Shown here: positions 26,528-34,078 of the stretch, in pieces | Layout of the letters: every line of letters starts with the position of its first letter | Numbering within the stretch: position 1 is the first letter of the stretch | From: Kuafuiihalomonas sp039024635 | GTDB taxonomy: Bacteria > Myxococcota > Kuafuiibacteriia > Kuafuiibacteriales > Kuafuiibacteriaceae | Direction of reading: 5' to 3' | Assembly: GCA_039024635.1 (NCBI GenBank) | Contig: JBCCQA010000041.1 | Coordinates: 1-37,787 of the forward strand | Length of the DNA stretch: 37,787 nt | Notes under the pieces: model-generated | What the model was told of the DNA's origin: nothing | Databases searched by the model: none | The model's input: the letters and a program-made list of their open reading frames with translations, nothing else | Translations under genes and position numbers: made by a program

Positions 26528-28399
26528 TCAAGGCTCCTCGAAGGCCCCCCGGTCGAATCGTGGTCCTTGCGGCCGGGGCGTTCCGTCGACGTCTTCAAGA
26601 GGCCCAGCCGCGCAAGCATCGATGGCCGGAGATCCGGCTTGAAGCCGATACCGCGCTCGGGGATGGCCGGCATCGAAGGTGGGATCCACCTGTACGTTGA
26701 GCACGCCAGTGGGCGCCCCGGCTGCCGTTTGTGTGATGTTGCAGTCCCCGGGCACCGTTCCTGCGACGACGTCGACTGCGTTGTCCCAGACGACGTTGCC
26801 GTTGAAACTGCCCGTTGCGGCAGGTCCGTACACGGCCGGAGCAGGGTTGTCCGCAAGTGTACTAGAACGAAGGTCGAGCTCACCCGCGGCGGCGACGACT
26901 GCCGCTCCCGTCTGGGTCTCGTCGTTGAACACGACATCGTTCCACATGCGCACCGAGCTCGAATCGTCGGACAGGTACACCGCTCCGCCGGTTAGCCCTG
27001 AAAAATTGCCCTTGAAGCCGGTGTGGAGGAACTCGACGTTCGCCAAAACCCCTACATATGCTCCTCCCCCCTCTCGAGTGGAGTCGTTGATGACGAACTC
27101 TGAGCAGTAGTCGTCCTTGCCCAGCACCGCAGGACCGCACTGTTCGAAGTCGGCGGCAAAACCGACGAAGGCGTCCTCTAGGAAGGCACCGCCGCCTTCA
27201 TCTGCAGAGTTCCTCACGAATCTCGCGTTCAGGAAGTAGATTTCGCTCTCGGCATTCACGAATAGTCCGCCCCCCCGATCCGCTTCCTGATTGTCCACGA
27301 ACAGCGTGCCTTCGAGGGTCCCCCGACTAAACGAGGCACTCAATCCCGCACCGAAGGTGGCTCGGTTATTCCTGAAGGCGATGCCGTCGAGTGGGGTCGC
27401 ATCAAAGAAGAAGTCCGTGTCGAAGGCCGCCACGCCTCCACCAAATCCTCCGGCAGCGTTGTTCCCGATCTCGACCTCTCCAAAGGCGTTGAGAGTCGCA
27501 TCCAAGCTTCGAACGCCTCCGCCATTGAAAGCAGCCACGTTATGCTCGACGCGAGAGCCGGAGCTCAGCGTGAGTTCGCTAACCAGCATGTTCCCCGGAC
27601 TGCCAACGACATAGATGCCTCCGCCGTTCTCGCCCGCCTCGTTGGAACTGATCTGGCCCCGAATTGAGCCCGTCGCGTTCCTCATGTAGACACCGCCTCC
27701 ATCCCTCTCCGCAGAGTTGCTGGCGATCCACACGCCAGAGTTATAGAAGAACGATCCACCGTTGTGGAAGATGGCTCCTCCGAGTCCACCCGCTTGCGCC
27801 TCGTTTCGAAGGAATCGAGTATCGTAGAGCCAGATCTTGCAGTTATCCTCGCAGTATACTCCTCCCCCCGAGCCCTGAGCGATGCAGTCCTCCATCTCGG
27901 AGTCGCGCATGGCGAAGTCTGTATCTTGAATGTCCACACAACCCCCGTCGGCGATCGAGGTTCCGTTCTCGACTCGGGTGTCTTCGAGGATAATCGTCGC
28001 ACCGTTACTACCGACGACCATGGCCTCGACGTTGGAGACTGAGGTCAAGATCAGACCTTTGGTTGTCAAACCAGCGAAAGCGACGTCGAAGATCCGGACG
28101 CCCAACTGAGAGAGGATGGTCACCTGCCGTGAGGTCACCACATCGCAGGAGCCGTTCGAGGAGGCGACGGTGACGTCGTCTCGAACGACCAGGACCGGCT
28201 CGATGTAGACGCCGGGACGGGCGTACAGGACGTCTCCAGGGCTGGAAGCGGCTAGCGCATCGTCGATGCTGAAGAATGTACAGGGTCCTCCGTTGATCCC
28301 AACGTTGAGCGCCCAGGCCTTCGAGGGCGCGGCGCTCACGGCGGCCACCGTGAGCAAGCATGTGAAGACCGAGAAACACAATCGTCGATGATTCATCAT
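26528..28399 (-). CDS. Secreted parallel beta-helix protein with choice-of-anchor Q-type C-terminus
   Basis: 623 residues with a signal peptide (hydrophobic LCFSVFTCLLTVAAVSAA, cleavage after about 30). The mature protein is made of some 15 short repeats of the form GGG-[VI/AF] followed by N..A / NSA (for example GGGVYMRNATGSI, NAAGGFGGGVAAFD, NSADEGGGAFLED). This is the pattern of right-handed parallel beta-helices in polymorphic outer membrane proteins and surface passenger domains. The C-terminus (SPAIDACAAGPLEDVDG then PRFDRGAFE) matches the 'choice-of-anchor Q' ending, thought to help surface retention. There is no catalytic triad or polysaccharide lyase motif, so an adhesive or structural role is more likely than an enzymatic one. 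It may be the first gene of the sigma/anti-sigma/CHAT transcription unit (81-bp gap). The ATG at 28396 is an equally good start. Confidence 0.9.
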   Translation of the reverse strand: MMNHRRLCFSVFTCLLTVAAVSAAPSKAWALNVGINGGPCTFFSIDDALAASSPGDVLYARPGVYIEPVLVVRDDVTVASSNGSCDVVTSRQVTILSQLGVRIFDVAFAGLTTKGLILTSVSNVEAMVVGSNGATIILEDTRVENGTSIADGGCVDIQDTDFAMRDSEMEDCIAQGSGGGVYCEDNCKIWLYDTRFLRNEAQAGGLGGAIFHNGGSFFYNSGVWIASNSAERDGGGVYMRNATGSIRGQISSNEAGENGGGIYVVGSPGNMLVSELTLSSGSRVEHNVAAFNGGGVRSLDATLNAFGEVEIGNNAAGGFGGGVAAFDTDFFFDATPLDGIAFRNNRATFGAGLSASFSRGTLEGTLFVDNQEADRGGGLFVNAESEIYFLNARFVRNSADEGGGAFLEDAFVGFAADFEQCGPAVLGKDDYCSEFVINDSTREGGGAYVGVLANVEFLHTGFKGNFSGLTGGAVYLSDDSSSVRMWNDVVFNDETQTGAAVVAAAGELDLRSSTLADNPAPAVYGPAATGSFNGNVVWDNAVDVVAGTVPGDCNITQTAAGAPTGVLNVQVDPTFDAGHPRARYRLQAGSPAIDACAAGPLEDVDGTPRPQGPRFDRGAFEEP

Positions 28400-28567
28400 G
28401 CAAGGTCTTATGCGCCGCCCTCGCTACTTCTGACCGACCATCGGAGCCCTATCAGTCCTCCCGGAGGCTCCTCACCCTATGATCTTCGAGAACCCACTCT
28501 CTCGACGATGTCTCCTGACCCAGGCGACACTCTTTCACGCTTCACGTGTTCCGAAGAACCCCGGCAG

Positions 28568-28583
28568 GCCAAGCCGGCTTGGC
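28568..28583. terminator. 16-bp perfect palindrome abutting the end of the small membrane protein gene
   Basis: GCCAAGCCGGCTTGGC is fully self-complementary and ends directly against the stop codon at 28584. As RNA it can form a 6-bp stem with a CCGG loop. There is no U tract, so it may be a terminator or a protein-binding dyad upstream of the beta-helix gene. Confidence 0.35.
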
Positions 28584-28964
28584 TCAATCGCTCAGCGCCA
28601 TCCTAAAGAAGACCGGGTATGCAACAACGATGCAGGCGAACACCAACGTGATACCACTAGGAATCCGGCCACCGGAGTGCCACAACGGAACCACGAACAC
28701 TACCAGCCAGAGGAACTTGTAGACGATCTGAACAAGGACGATGGGCGCGAAGAACTCGGGCCACATAATCCCCGCTACGGAAGCTATCAGAATGGCGCAC
28801 CACAAGGCGCCGACCATCACACGCAGCCCGAGAGACTCAGCCACCTGTCCTTCGAAGACACTCGCAACGCCTCGACCGAAGAGCATCTGGTAGCAGACCG
28901 GAACCAGGATGAGGATATTAAGTACATAGGGCACCAAGAGCCACCGCGGAGAACCGAACGTCAC
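28584..28964 (-). CDS. Small four-helix membrane protein of unknown function
   Basis: 126 residues from GTG 28964. Four hydrophobic segments are evident: WLLVPYVLNILILVPVCYQM (8-27), LRVMVGALWCAILIASVAGI (47-66), FFAPIVLVQIVYKFLWLVVF (71-90) and GITLVFACIVVAYPVFF (about 104-120). No catalytic or transport motif stands out and I do not recognise a named family. The start codon overlaps the stop of a small upstream ORF as GTGA, which suggests coupling. A 16-bp perfect palindrome follows the stop directly. The hydrophobic pattern on this strand, with nothing comparable on the other, supports it as a real gene. Confidence 0.7.
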   Translation of the reverse strand: MTFGSPRWLLVPYVLNILILVPVCYQMLFGRGVASVFEGQVAESLGLRVMVGALWCAILIASVAGIMWPEFFAPIVLVQIVYKFLWLVVFVVPLWHSGGRIPSGITLVFACIVVAYPVFFRMALSD

Positions 28965-29176
28965 GACGCCACCGCCGTTCCCGAGGCAGGATCTCGCGAC
29001 TCGGCAAGCGCCGACTCTACCATCGCAGTCAGCAATGCACCGTTGAACCCGTGGACACGTCCCAAGGCACGACGGGAGCCAAGGAGTCCGCCGAACGAGA
29101 CCTCGTATCGATATCGGCAGCGTGATCCTTTGCTTGTTGATGGCAGCTCGTGAGGCCCTTCGCTCAGCTTCGTCAT
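28961..29176 (-). CDS. Small ORF coupled to the membrane protein gene (uncertain)
   Basis: 71 residues from ATG 29176. The second half (YRYEVSFGGLLGSRRALGRV and an amphipathic helix after it) faintly resembles the C-terminal end of SRPBCC/polyketide-cyclase proteins, but there is no N-terminal part, so it might be a gene remnant. Its TGA overlaps the GTG of the membrane protein gene. No signal or motif gives a function. It could be a chance frame. Confidence 0.3.
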   Translation of the reverse strand: MTKLSEGPHELPSTSKGSRCRYRYEVSFGGLLGSRRALGRVHGFNGALLTAMVESALAESRDPASGTAVAS

Positions 29177-29211
29177 CCTAGTTCTCCGCCTTCTCGTCGA
29201 ATCCGATCGAT

Positions 29212-29931
29212 CTAGGAGTTCGCAGCAGGTAGAGCGAAGGACCGGAGTAGAAATCGCTCGAACGCATTGAGACGGTTCGCGTTCGCATCGCTGCCGTAGA
29301 AGGCTCTTGGATCTGCTGGCCCGTGGTCCTCGAGAACCATAGACGGATCAGCCATCTGGCTCATGCAGCGTGTCCAGCCGTCCCACGCCACCGAGCCATC
29401 TCGGTGTACGGCAAATCCGACCGCTGCATTGCCACGTTTGAGTCGAGCTTGGGCACCTCTAAAGAACGTGGGGTCACATACGTACCCGTCGACCTCAATC
29501 GGGCGACCTCCTATCCAAAAACGCACATAGCTATGCGTGATACGCGACGGCGCCCGTAGGATCCCGTTCAGGAGGTCCCCGTTGATGGTTACGAAGTGCT
29601 GCTCTGCCCGAATCCCGACGGACCGAGCGAGTTCGCATAGTAGCTCCCCCTGTGGGTTGCAGTGGCCAAGGCGGACTCGCAGGGTCTCTTCCGGAGTGGC
29701 ATCGTCGAAAGTTTCCTGGAACCCAAAGCGAATGACGTCTCGAACGTACTCATAGAGGACGACCGCGCGTTCTCGCTCACTCAGAGTCGGTGGAGCTAGC
29801 CCTCGAGCGAGTTCCGAAACCGACAACGGCTCTGACGGACGCTCCTCAACGTGGGCGCAACCCACCGCTCCGGCGGCGCCAGCAAGAAACTGGCGCCTCG
29901 TCGTTCTCAGTCCATGTTGAGCACTGCTCAT
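29212..29931 (-). CDS. Tat-exported transglutaminase-like protein
   Basis: 239 residues. The N-terminus carries a twin-arginine signal (TTRRQFLAGAAGAVGCA), with a cysteine at residue 25 that could be lipidated. The rest is a transglutaminase-like core domain: Cys nucleophile C91 in RLGHCNPQGELL, followed by LARSVGIRA as in the usual 'alLRa.GIPAR' segment; His H133 in ITHSYVRFW; and Asp D148 (EVDGY) or D153 (CDPTFF). These papain-fold enzymes include peptidases and amidases acting on peptides or peptidoglycan. The natural substrate is unknown. The gene is divergent from a degraded TetR gene, with 59 bp between starts, so it was probably once repressed by it and may now be free of control (inference). 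Confidence 0.85.
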   Translation of the reverse strand: MSSAQHGLRTTRRQFLAGAAGAVGCAHVEERPSEPLSVSELARGLAPPTLSERERAVVLYEYVRDVIRFGFQETFDDATPEETLRVRLGHCNPQGELLCELARSVGIRAEQHFVTINGDLLNGILRAPSRITHSYVRFWIGGRPIEVDGYVCDPTFFRGAQARLKRGNAAVGFAVHRDGSVAWDGWTRCMSQMADPSMVLEDHGPADPRAFYGSDANANRLNAFERFLLRSFALPAANS

Positions 29932-29990
29932 CTTGAGCCATGGTTGGATACAAGTTAAACGCTGTCAATCGTGGGCGGCCGATCAGAGCC

Positions 29991-30561
29991 ATGAAACGAG
30001 GCGTCGGACAGCACCACGGAGATCTACGGGACGCGTTGCTGGGAGAAGCCCTTGAACTTCTGCGAGCAGGCGACCCTTCGTTCTCTCTTCGTACTTTGGC
30101 AAGACGAGCTGGAGTGTCGACCGCGGCGCCGTACATCACTTCATCGGCCGCGAAGGCCTGTTGGCCACTTTGGCCGCTGGAGGTTTTGGAGCGTTGCGTC
30201 TAGCCCTGGAGGGTTGAAGTCGCCAGAGGAGCGGCTCCCGGTGCTGGTCTGCGCGTATGTGGACTTTGCCAAAGACCACGCGCTCACTACCGGGTGATGT
30301 TCCAGCCAGGTATCAGCAGGGAGAAGCATCCACAGCTGGATCAAACCGCTCGACGTGCCTTTTCTCGACTCGCCGAGGAAGTAGGCTTGGTCGTTGGTGA
30401 GGGTACGGGTCCACATGAAATCGTAGGTCGTGCTGCTTCCATCTGGGCGCCTTGCTCACGGCGTCGCTCAACCCTTAGGAGATGGAGCTTTCGAGGCTCT
30501 GGGTGTCACGGAGATGAGTGTGCGAGCAGGTCGTGTAGCGCTCTCGAACGCGCGCGGTTGA
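29991..30561 (+). pseudogene. TetR-family regulator, broken by several frameshifts
   Basis: A full TetR protein can be followed in pieces. From ATG 29991 the DNA-binding domain reads GDLRDALLGEALELL and SLRTLARRAGVSTAAPY. A one-base loss at about 30133 moves the frame to HHFIGREGLLATLAAGG. A shift near 30212 continues as SPEERLPVLVCAYVDFAKDH, and an AC insertion near 30291 continues as YRVMFQPGISREKHPQLD. A shift near 30442 gives the C-terminal RLAHGVAQPLGDGAFEALGV and the stop at 30559-30561. The C-terminal 'AHG' helix is typical of TetR_C domains. Four separate indels in about 310 bp make a sequencing error unlikely, so this is a decayed gene. It sits divergent to the transglutaminase-like gene. 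Confidence 0.85.
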
Positions 30562-30742
30562 TTCAATGCGGTACGCTTCCTTTGGGTGCTCGTGGGGATT
30601 GGACCTGTGAGCCAAGACCAGCTGTGCGAAGACACTTCGCCGGCTGGGTAGCTCGACGCCACGGTCTAGGGTGGCCCGCGAAGAGAGGCTCGTGTATCAC
30701 TCTGGAACGCCGGGACGCTCCAGCCTCCGAAGAGAGGTTCTC

Positions 30743-31261
30743 CTAGGTCCAATGACGCTCGTCGCTGGAGAGCATCGCTAGCATCACGGTATCTCGAACG
30801 CCGATATGGGTCTGCCACTTGGCACGCAAGTGGCCCTCCCGCTGAAAGCCTAGCCTCTCGAAGAGCAAGAGGCAGGCGGCATTGTCCGGATCTACGTCAG
30901 CCTCGACCCGACGTGCGTTCAGTTGGTCGAAGGCGAAATCGAGGGCCTCGGCCATGGCACGACGGGCCAGGCCTTTTCTACGAGCTTCCGGCACGACCAT
31001 GACGGCAGCCTCCATGACCTGTCCTCCGCGGCTCGGGAACAGCGAGACTCGTCCAAGTGCCCTGTGGTCGTGTTCATGGACGATGCTCCAAGAATGAACC
31101 CCTTCCCCAAGGGTCCATTGGACCAACTGCGAACGCGTCTCTTCGACGGAGCTCGTGGCCGGTCGCGGCATGTACAGACAGGAGGCCTCATCCCCGAGGG
31201 CAGCATGCAAATCCTCCGCGTCGCGGCCGACATCGAGAGGACGGAGGTACTTGGCGGTCAT
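30743..31261 (-). CDS. GNAT-family N-acetyltransferase (RimJ/RimL-like)
   Basis: 172 residues, full GNAT length. The acetyl-CoA site is clear: AAVMVVPEARRKGLARRAMAE (motif A, about residues 84-104, with the R-x-x-G-L/x-A loop). The beta-bulge region with NARRVEADVDPDNAACLLLF and the ending ERLGFQREGHLRAKW are typical of the RimJ/RimL subgroup, which acetylates ribosomal protein N-termini or small amines. The acceptor is not predictable. The start ATG is at 31261. The gene is isolated: the TetR relic lies upstream in coordinates and a 580-bp gap separates it from the GMC oxidoreductase gene on the other side. Confidence 0.9.
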   Translation of the reverse strand: MTAKYLRPLDVGRDAEDLHAALGDEASCLYMPRPATSSVEETRSQLVQWTLGEGVHSWSIVHEHDHRALGRVSLFPSRGGQVMEAAVMVVPEARRKGLARRAMAEALDFAFDQLNARRVEADVDPDNAACLLLFERLGFQREGHLRAKWQTHIGVRDTVMLAMLSSDERHWT

Positions 31262-31840
31262 GGAGTCTCGCTACGCTTTGGCCTCCCGGAAGCCAACGAG
31301 TCTCGTCCCTATTCTGGTCGGCAATTCTAAGGAAGTACGGCCGCCAGACCATGAAGGCCCTCGACCGTTCACCGCACCCTGTTCCCATCGAGCTCCAGGA
31401 ACGACTCCGCCACTAGCCTGTTTTGAAGGTTAACGGACGGTCAAGTGCGTGCCGCCGCCCCGCTAGGCGATGACCTGCCTCCGTCAGCGGCGAGCCTCAA
31501 GGTTTCTGATCAGGCACCGCTGCCCGATGCCGGGCCGTCCACTGACAGGCCGCACTATGAAGCGGCGGACGATGAGAACCAACGCTCCCCGCGATCCGGA
31601 CGAGCTGCGCTCGAGTTGCGCTAAGGTCGAGTCGCCCCGGGTCGAAGCGAGATGCGTCGGAACCCGGGTCAGATGCCAAGAACCCCTTGCAATCCAACCT
31701 TCGTTTTTGGGTGGCACCCTAGTTGTTGTTCCGCAGCTCGGCGACTACCCTCTCGAACAAGAGTTCCAAGCCAACTCTTGACGAAACAGTCGTCAGTCCA
31801 TAGCGTTGCCCCGGCGTCCGTGGCCATGCTAGGTGTCGGC
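31262..31840. other. 579-bp intergenic region between the acetyltransferase and GMC genes
   Basis: No convincing gene on either strand; the open frames here are short and arginine/serine-rich. The only clear structure is the perfect 8-7-8 inverted repeat at 31758-31780. An octamer, CCGGGTC with C before it, occurs twice within about 40 bp near 31640-31670. Confidence 0.5.
31758..31780. promoter_or_regulatory. Perfect inverted repeat upstream of the GMC oxidoreductase gene (operator candidate)
   Basis: CAAGAGTT at 31758-31765, a 7-base spacer, then AACTCTTG at 31773-31780. The 23-bp dyad ends 60 bp before the GMC start. Its size and place suit a dimeric repressor site; a hairpin is less likely because no T tract follows. 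Confidence 0.5.
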
Positions 31841-33244
31841 ATGGCACCGAGGATCGTCGTGGTGGGCACTGGGTTCGCTAGTGCCTTCTTCATCCACCGA
31901 GCCCTCCGACATCTCCCACCCGATGCCCAGGTCATCGTTCTGGAAGCAGCAGCGTCGAAAGATGGTCAGCTCGAATTCACGGCGATGGTCGACAACCGGA
32001 CGCCAGAGAAGCCTTGGTACCACACCTTTCAGTTCGGAGGTTCACGCTGCTGGACCGGCAACACCCCCCGACCCCACCCCACGGACCTTCGGACACGGTC
32101 CCTCTACGGTCGAGCGCTCGACTGGCCTTTCAGCTACGAGTCCTTCGACCCCTGGTTGACCGAGGCAGAGCACCTCATGGGCATAGCCGGAGTAGAGTCC
32201 CCCGAGTATCCACGCTCGCAGCCCTACAAGTTCCCACCACACATGCTATCTTCCTTCGACGAGGCGGCAGCCCAAGCCTACCCGGGTCAGGTGTGCCCGC
32301 TGCCGAGCGCTCGCTCCAGCACGCCCGAAGCGGGTCGGGCGCCATGCTGTACCGCTTCGATGTGCTCGCGATGTCCCACGAAGGCAAAGTTCGAAGTGAA
32401 GGCTCACTTCGGCCGTGTCTTCGACGACCCTCGCATCAGCCTTCAGTTCGGCGCCATCGCCAAGAGAGTCTTGCTGCGAGGACGCTCCGCAGCGGGCGTG
32501 GAGTACTTGGATCAGGAAGGCCAGCTGCGTCGAGAAGGGGCGGACGTGGTCGCTCTGGGCGCCAACGCGATCCACAACCCGGCCATCGTTATACGGTCTG
32601 GACTCAGCCACGATGCACTGGGCGGCTATCTGAGCGAGCAGTGCGGTATCGACGTCAAGATGGAGCTCGACGGCTTGGAGACCCTGGATGGAGGTCAACA
32701 GGTCAGTGGGCTGGGAACAATGTTCCTCGACCATCCGCGCCGCGCCGAAGCGGCGGGCGCAATCCTCGAGTTTTGGAACGCGCCTTGGCTAGGCGCGGTC
32801 CGATCGAGATGGAGGTCTCGGGCCTTCATGAAAGTCGTCTACGAAACGGAACCTCACGCGGCCAATAGGGTGGGAGTTGATGCAGTGTCGGACCGAGTCT
32901 TCGTAGAGCACACTGTCGCTGATCCATGGCTTCGAGCTGGCCGCCGTGAGCTCGAAGGCTGGCTCGAAGACATGCGTTCCAAGCTGCCTATTGCACGAAC
33001 CCACACCGCCGAGGACCAAGACCCGAAATGGATCGAGATTGGGCGTTCAGAGCCCCACATTCAAGGTACGGCTCGCATGAGTCTTGAACCCGACGAAGGC
33101 GTCGTGGACGCAAACCTCGTACACCATGGCGTACGAAACCTGGCCATCCTCGGGGCTAGCGCCTTTCCTTCTTGTCCCGCCGCCAACCCCACCCTGTTGC
33201 TCTCCGCACTGTCTCTAAAGGCAGCCGACGGGTTGTTCGCCTAG
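31841..33244 (+). CDS. GMC-type FAD-dependent oxidoreductase
   Basis: 467 residues from ATG 31841, which has AGG seven bases upstream; the frame is open further upstream but without similarity. The N-terminus has the FAD-binding fold (MAPRIVVVGTGFASAFFIHR). The middle has a cysteine cluster (APCCTASMCSRCPTKAKF, about residues 165-185) that resembles the 'C..GC..CP.gAK' segment of gluconate/choline dehydrogenase-like GMC proteins. The C-terminal substrate domain has PHIQGTARMS, then VVDANLVHHGVRNLAILGAS and NPTLLLSALSLKAAD, with the conserved His/Asn positions. It probably oxidises an alcohol or sugar and passes electrons to a partner and not to oxygen (inference from the companion). The next gene, a short Tat-signal protein, starts 9 bp later, an arrangement known for membrane-linked sugar dehydrogenases. 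Confidence 0.88.
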   Translation: MAPRIVVVGTGFASAFFIHRALRHLPPDAQVIVLEAAASKDGQLEFTAMVDNRTPEKPWYHTFQFGGSRCWTGNTPRPHPTDLRTRSLYGRALDWPFSYESFDPWLTEAEHLMGIAGVESPEYPRSQPYKFPPHMLSSFDEAAAQAYPGQVCPLPSARSSTPEAGRAPCCTASMCSRCPTKAKFEVKAHFGRVFDDPRISLQFGAIAKRVLLRGRSAAGVEYLDQEGQLRREGADVVALGANAIHNPAIVIRSGLSHDALGGYLSEQCGIDVKMELDGLETLDGGQQVSGLGTMFLDHPRRAEAAGAILEFWNAPWLGAVRSRWRSRAFMKVVYETEPHAANRVGVDAVSDRVFVEHTVADPWLRAGRRELEGWLEDMRSKLPIARTHTAEDQDPKWIEIGRSEPHIQGTARMSLEPDEGVVDANLVHHGVRNLAILGASAFPSCPAANPTLLLSALSLKAADGLFA

Positions 33245-33253
33245 GACCAAGCC

Positions 33254-33697
33254 ATGCGCATCACGAGACGACACTTCCTCTGGGCCCTCGTGCTGGCTTC
33301 GGTCGGCCTGCTCGCTGCAGCGGTCGGCGCGAGACCGGTCGCACCCGTCTTGGCTATCCTGTACCGGCGATTGGGCTACCTGCGCGTCGAATCTGGTTCC
33401 TTCGAGGCCTTTGCTGGAGCGTATGTGGCCGAGCGTCCCGAGGTGAAGTCACAGCTCGCAGTCCTCGGCGTCGCGAGCCCACTACTCCGCATCTGGAGTC
33501 CATACGAGTATCTCTCTCTCGACCATCCTCTTCGCCGACTCGAAGACAACGTTGTCTCCCACTACCTGCTCAGAACGGACTTCTTCCAGCACGGAGCTCG
33601 GGAGGACCGTGTCATTGCTTACCTCGGCAATGAACGGGCTCCTTGCGCTAATCCATTGGCTCGGAATTACTACTGGCGACAGCGTCAGAAAACCTAA
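33254..33697 (+). CDS. Short Tat-signal protein, likely partner of the GMC oxidoreductase
   Basis: 147 residues with a twin-arginine signal (RITRRHFLWALVLASVGLLA). The mature part of about 115 residues is helical and charged, with motifs RRLGYLRVE and HYLLRTDFF and no cofactor motif. The start is 9 bp after the GMC stop, so the two are co-transcribed. Small Tat-exported subunits beside GMC dehydrogenases (for example the gamma subunit of gluconate 2-dehydrogenase) carry the flavoprotein across the membrane. This may be a related, diverged companion, but that is inferred from context and not from a family match. Confidence 0.75.
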   Translation: MRITRRHFLWALVLASVGLLAAAVGARPVAPVLAILYRRLGYLRVESGSFEAFAGAYVAERPEVKSQLAVLGVASPLLRIWSPYEYLSLDHPLRRLEDNVVSHYLLRTDFFQHGAREDRVIAYLGNERAPCANPLARNYYWRQRQKT

Positions 33698-33724
33698 GGG
33701 CTCGCCGTCCGACTTTGCTATCGC

Positions 33725-34078
33725 TCATCGAGACGAGCCGACGAGTACGACGCCTGCCAAGACAAGGCAGATACCGATGATCCTCGGAACGCTAAGGACC
33801 TCGGACCCACTCAGCACACCGACGAGCGTGATGCCGACCATGGCCATAGATGTCACCGAGACGTAACCCACGCTGAGGGGCAGGGATCGAATGGCCATCA
33901 TATAGCAACCGACCAACACGAGCGCCGAAACAAAGCCTACCCACATCCAGTGGCTCGTTATCAGGTCCGACAATACGCCTGGGAAACTGAAGACCTCGAC
34001 CGACTGCGCCGCCCGTTTCAGAGCAACGTTTGTGAGCACGTTGGCGACGATCGCGACCGCCAAGAAGACCCAAGCCAT
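33725..34078 (-). CDS. Small multidrug resistance / EamA-like membrane transporter
   Basis: 117 residues with four membrane helices: MAWVFLAVAIVANVLTNVAL, WMWVGFVSALVLVGCYMMAI, VGYVSVTSMAMVGITLVGVL and IIGICLVLAGVVLVG. The size and the LPLSVGYVSVTSMAMV helix are typical of the SMR/EamA-like DMT superfamily, which act as dimers. The start ATG 34078 overlaps the previous stop as TGATG, so translation is coupled to the HAD-UbiA gene. In similar clusters such small proteins flip polyprenyl-linked sugars (ArnE/ArnF-like); this fits the neighbouring prenyltransferase and glycosyltransferase better than drug efflux, but it is inference. An upstream extension of the frame to 34333 lies inside the UbiA gene and is rejected. 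Confidence 0.85.
   Translation of the reverse strand: MAWVFLAVAIVANVLTNVALKRAAQSVEVFSFPGVLSDLITSHWMWVGFVSALVLVGCYMMAIRSLPLSVGYVSVTSMAMVGITLVGVLSGSEVLSVPRIIGICLVLAGVVLVGSSR

Noticed and set aside
31470..31781. 103-residue plus-strand open frame before the GMC gene
   Set aside because: Composition is Arg-rich, it has no signal or motif and it covers the inverted repeat, so it is probably a chance frame.
32281..32400. Possible compensated frameshift in the GMC oxidoreductase
   Set aside because: The cysteine-rich stretch looked odd, but other frames give nothing and CSRCPTKAKF matches the known GMC segment, so the frame is kept.
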